A DNA stretch of 15,160 bases from JBJXDT01 sp046153505. GTDB lineage: Bacteria > Pseudomonadota > Gammaproteobacteria > Burkholderiales > Methylophilaceae. Positions 14,756 through 15,160 of this stretch are shown here, in pieces. Both the position numbers and the translations under genes were made by a program. The stretch is taken from NCBI GenBank assembly GCA_046153505.1, contig JBJXDT010000022.1, forward strand, positions 1 through 15,160, written 5' to 3'. The notes beneath the pieces are model-generated. The model saw only the letters and a list, made by a program, of their open reading frames with translations. It was not told where the DNA came from and did no database searches. Position 1 is the first letter of the stretch; each line of letters opens with the position of its first letter.

Positions 14756-14782
14756 TAACATTAGTTTAATGAAGGATATAAA

Positions 14783-15106
14783 ATGACTTACGTCGTTACC
14801 GAAAACTGTATTCAATGCAAATATACTGACTGTGTAGATGTTTGCCCAGTGGATTGTTTTGTAGAGGGGCCAAACTTTTTGGCAATCAATCCAGATGAGT
14901 GTATAGATTGCACACTATGCGTTGCAGAATGTCCCGCAGAAGCGATTTTTGCAGAAGATGATGTGCCAGATGATCAACAACAGTTTATCGCGTTAAACGC
15001 ACGATTGGCTAAGATTTGGCCGATTATATCCAGCCGAAAACCACCAATGGAAGATGCGGATGCGATGCTTGGCGTACCTGGCAAACTTGAATTACTGATT
15101 GAATAA
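14783..15106 (+). CDS. fdxA: 7Fe ferredoxin ([3Fe-4S][4Fe-4S])
   Basis: A 107-residue small electron carrier closely resembling Azotobacter vinelandii ferredoxin I. Cysteines are at 9, 12, 17, 21, 25, 40, 43, 46 and 50. By analogy with ferredoxin I, C9, C17 and C50 hold the [3Fe-4S] cluster, and C21, C40, C43 and C46 hold the [4Fe-4S] cluster; C12 and C25 are free. The long C-terminal tail is family-typical. AAGGA (14772-14776) is 6 nt before the ATG. Being the last gene before a strong terminator and 47 bp after cysN, it may be co-transcribed with the cys genes or have its own promoter. A role as electron donor to CysI is plausible but inferred; such ferredoxins are widespread and serve many partners. 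Confidence 0.95.
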   Translation: MTYVVTENCIQCKYTDCVDVCPVDCFVEGPNFLAINPDECIDCTLCVAECPAEAIFAEDDVPDDQQQFIALNARLAKIWPIISSRKPPMEDADAMLGVPGKLELLIE

Positions 15107-15113
15107 GATTGAA

Positions 15114-15151
15114 ACTAACAAAAAGGAGGCTAATGCCTCCTTTTTGTTAGT
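15114..15151 (+). terminator. Strong Rho-independent terminator after fdxA
   Basis: A perfect 17-bp inverted repeat (15114-15130 with 15135-15151) closes on a TAAT loop. The stem has a GGAGGC/GCCTCC core flanked by A5/T5, so the T run lies within the stem's 3' arm and the structure reads as a terminator on either strand. It begins 7 bp after the fdxA stop and marks the right end of the sulfate-assimilation unit. Confidence 0.9.
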
Positions 15152-15160
15152 CTATTTTGA

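Noticed and set aside
1..15160. CRISPR arrays, insertion sequences, tRNA/rRNA genes, prophage or defence genes, riboswitches
   Set aside because: I saw no regularly spaced repeats, transposase or integrase motifs, cloverleaf-like sequence, or conserved leader of the length a riboswitch needs; intergenic gaps are all under about 125 bp.

Overview
This window looks like a chromosomal segment of a betaproteobacterium. The evidence is a CysB regulator beside a cysI–DUF934–cysH–cysD–cysN cluster, a FdxA-type 7Fe ferredoxin, moderate GC with AT-rich gaps between genes, and a gene for formate–tetrahydrofolate ligase. A methylotroph of the Methylophilaceae (Methylotenera-like) is my best guess. That assignment is inferred from gene content and protein flavour; no marker gene or rRNA is present to prove it. 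I see no mobile element, CRISPR array, tRNA or rRNA.

Layout. (1) Bases 1-1819, plus strand: the 3' end of an unrecognised gene, then a translationally coupled pair encoding an exported SH3-domain protein and an exported M48 zinc metalloprotease. (2) Bases 1823-8440, minus strand: seven tightly packed genes in the order cysB, DUF302 lipoprotein, small membrane protein, yjgR-type HerA-like ATPase, fhs, yigZ, AI-2E-family membrane protein. Gaps range from a 1-bp overlap to 14 bp, so they may form one long transcript starting at cysB. (3) Bases 8441-8561: an AT-rich divergent control region with a 23-bp dyad that could be a CysB site. (4) Bases 8562-15106, plus strand: tauE/safE-family transporter, cysI, DUF934, cysH, cysD, cysN, fdxA. 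A perfect 17-bp stem-loop at the right edge closes the unit.

How they work together. CysD/CysN activate sulfate to adenylyl sulfate (APS). CysH carries the double-Cys iron–sulfur signature of APS reductases and would reduce APS directly to sulfite; no APS kinase (cysC) is present, alone or fused to CysN. CysI would reduce sulfite to sulfide. No cysJ flavoprotein is encoded here, so electrons probably come from a ferredoxin (FdxA is the obvious local candidate) or through a partner such as the DUF934 protein. The TauE-like protein could move sulfate in or sulfite out. CysB, divergently transcribed, is the likely regulator of all this.

Most of the window is recognisable housekeeping biology. 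I found no convincing wholly new system. The best leads are the electron-supply question around CysI/DUF934/FdxA, the cysB-led seven-gene run that ties sulfur regulation to one-carbon metabolism, the in-frame fhs/yigZ junction, and the SH3–M48 pair.
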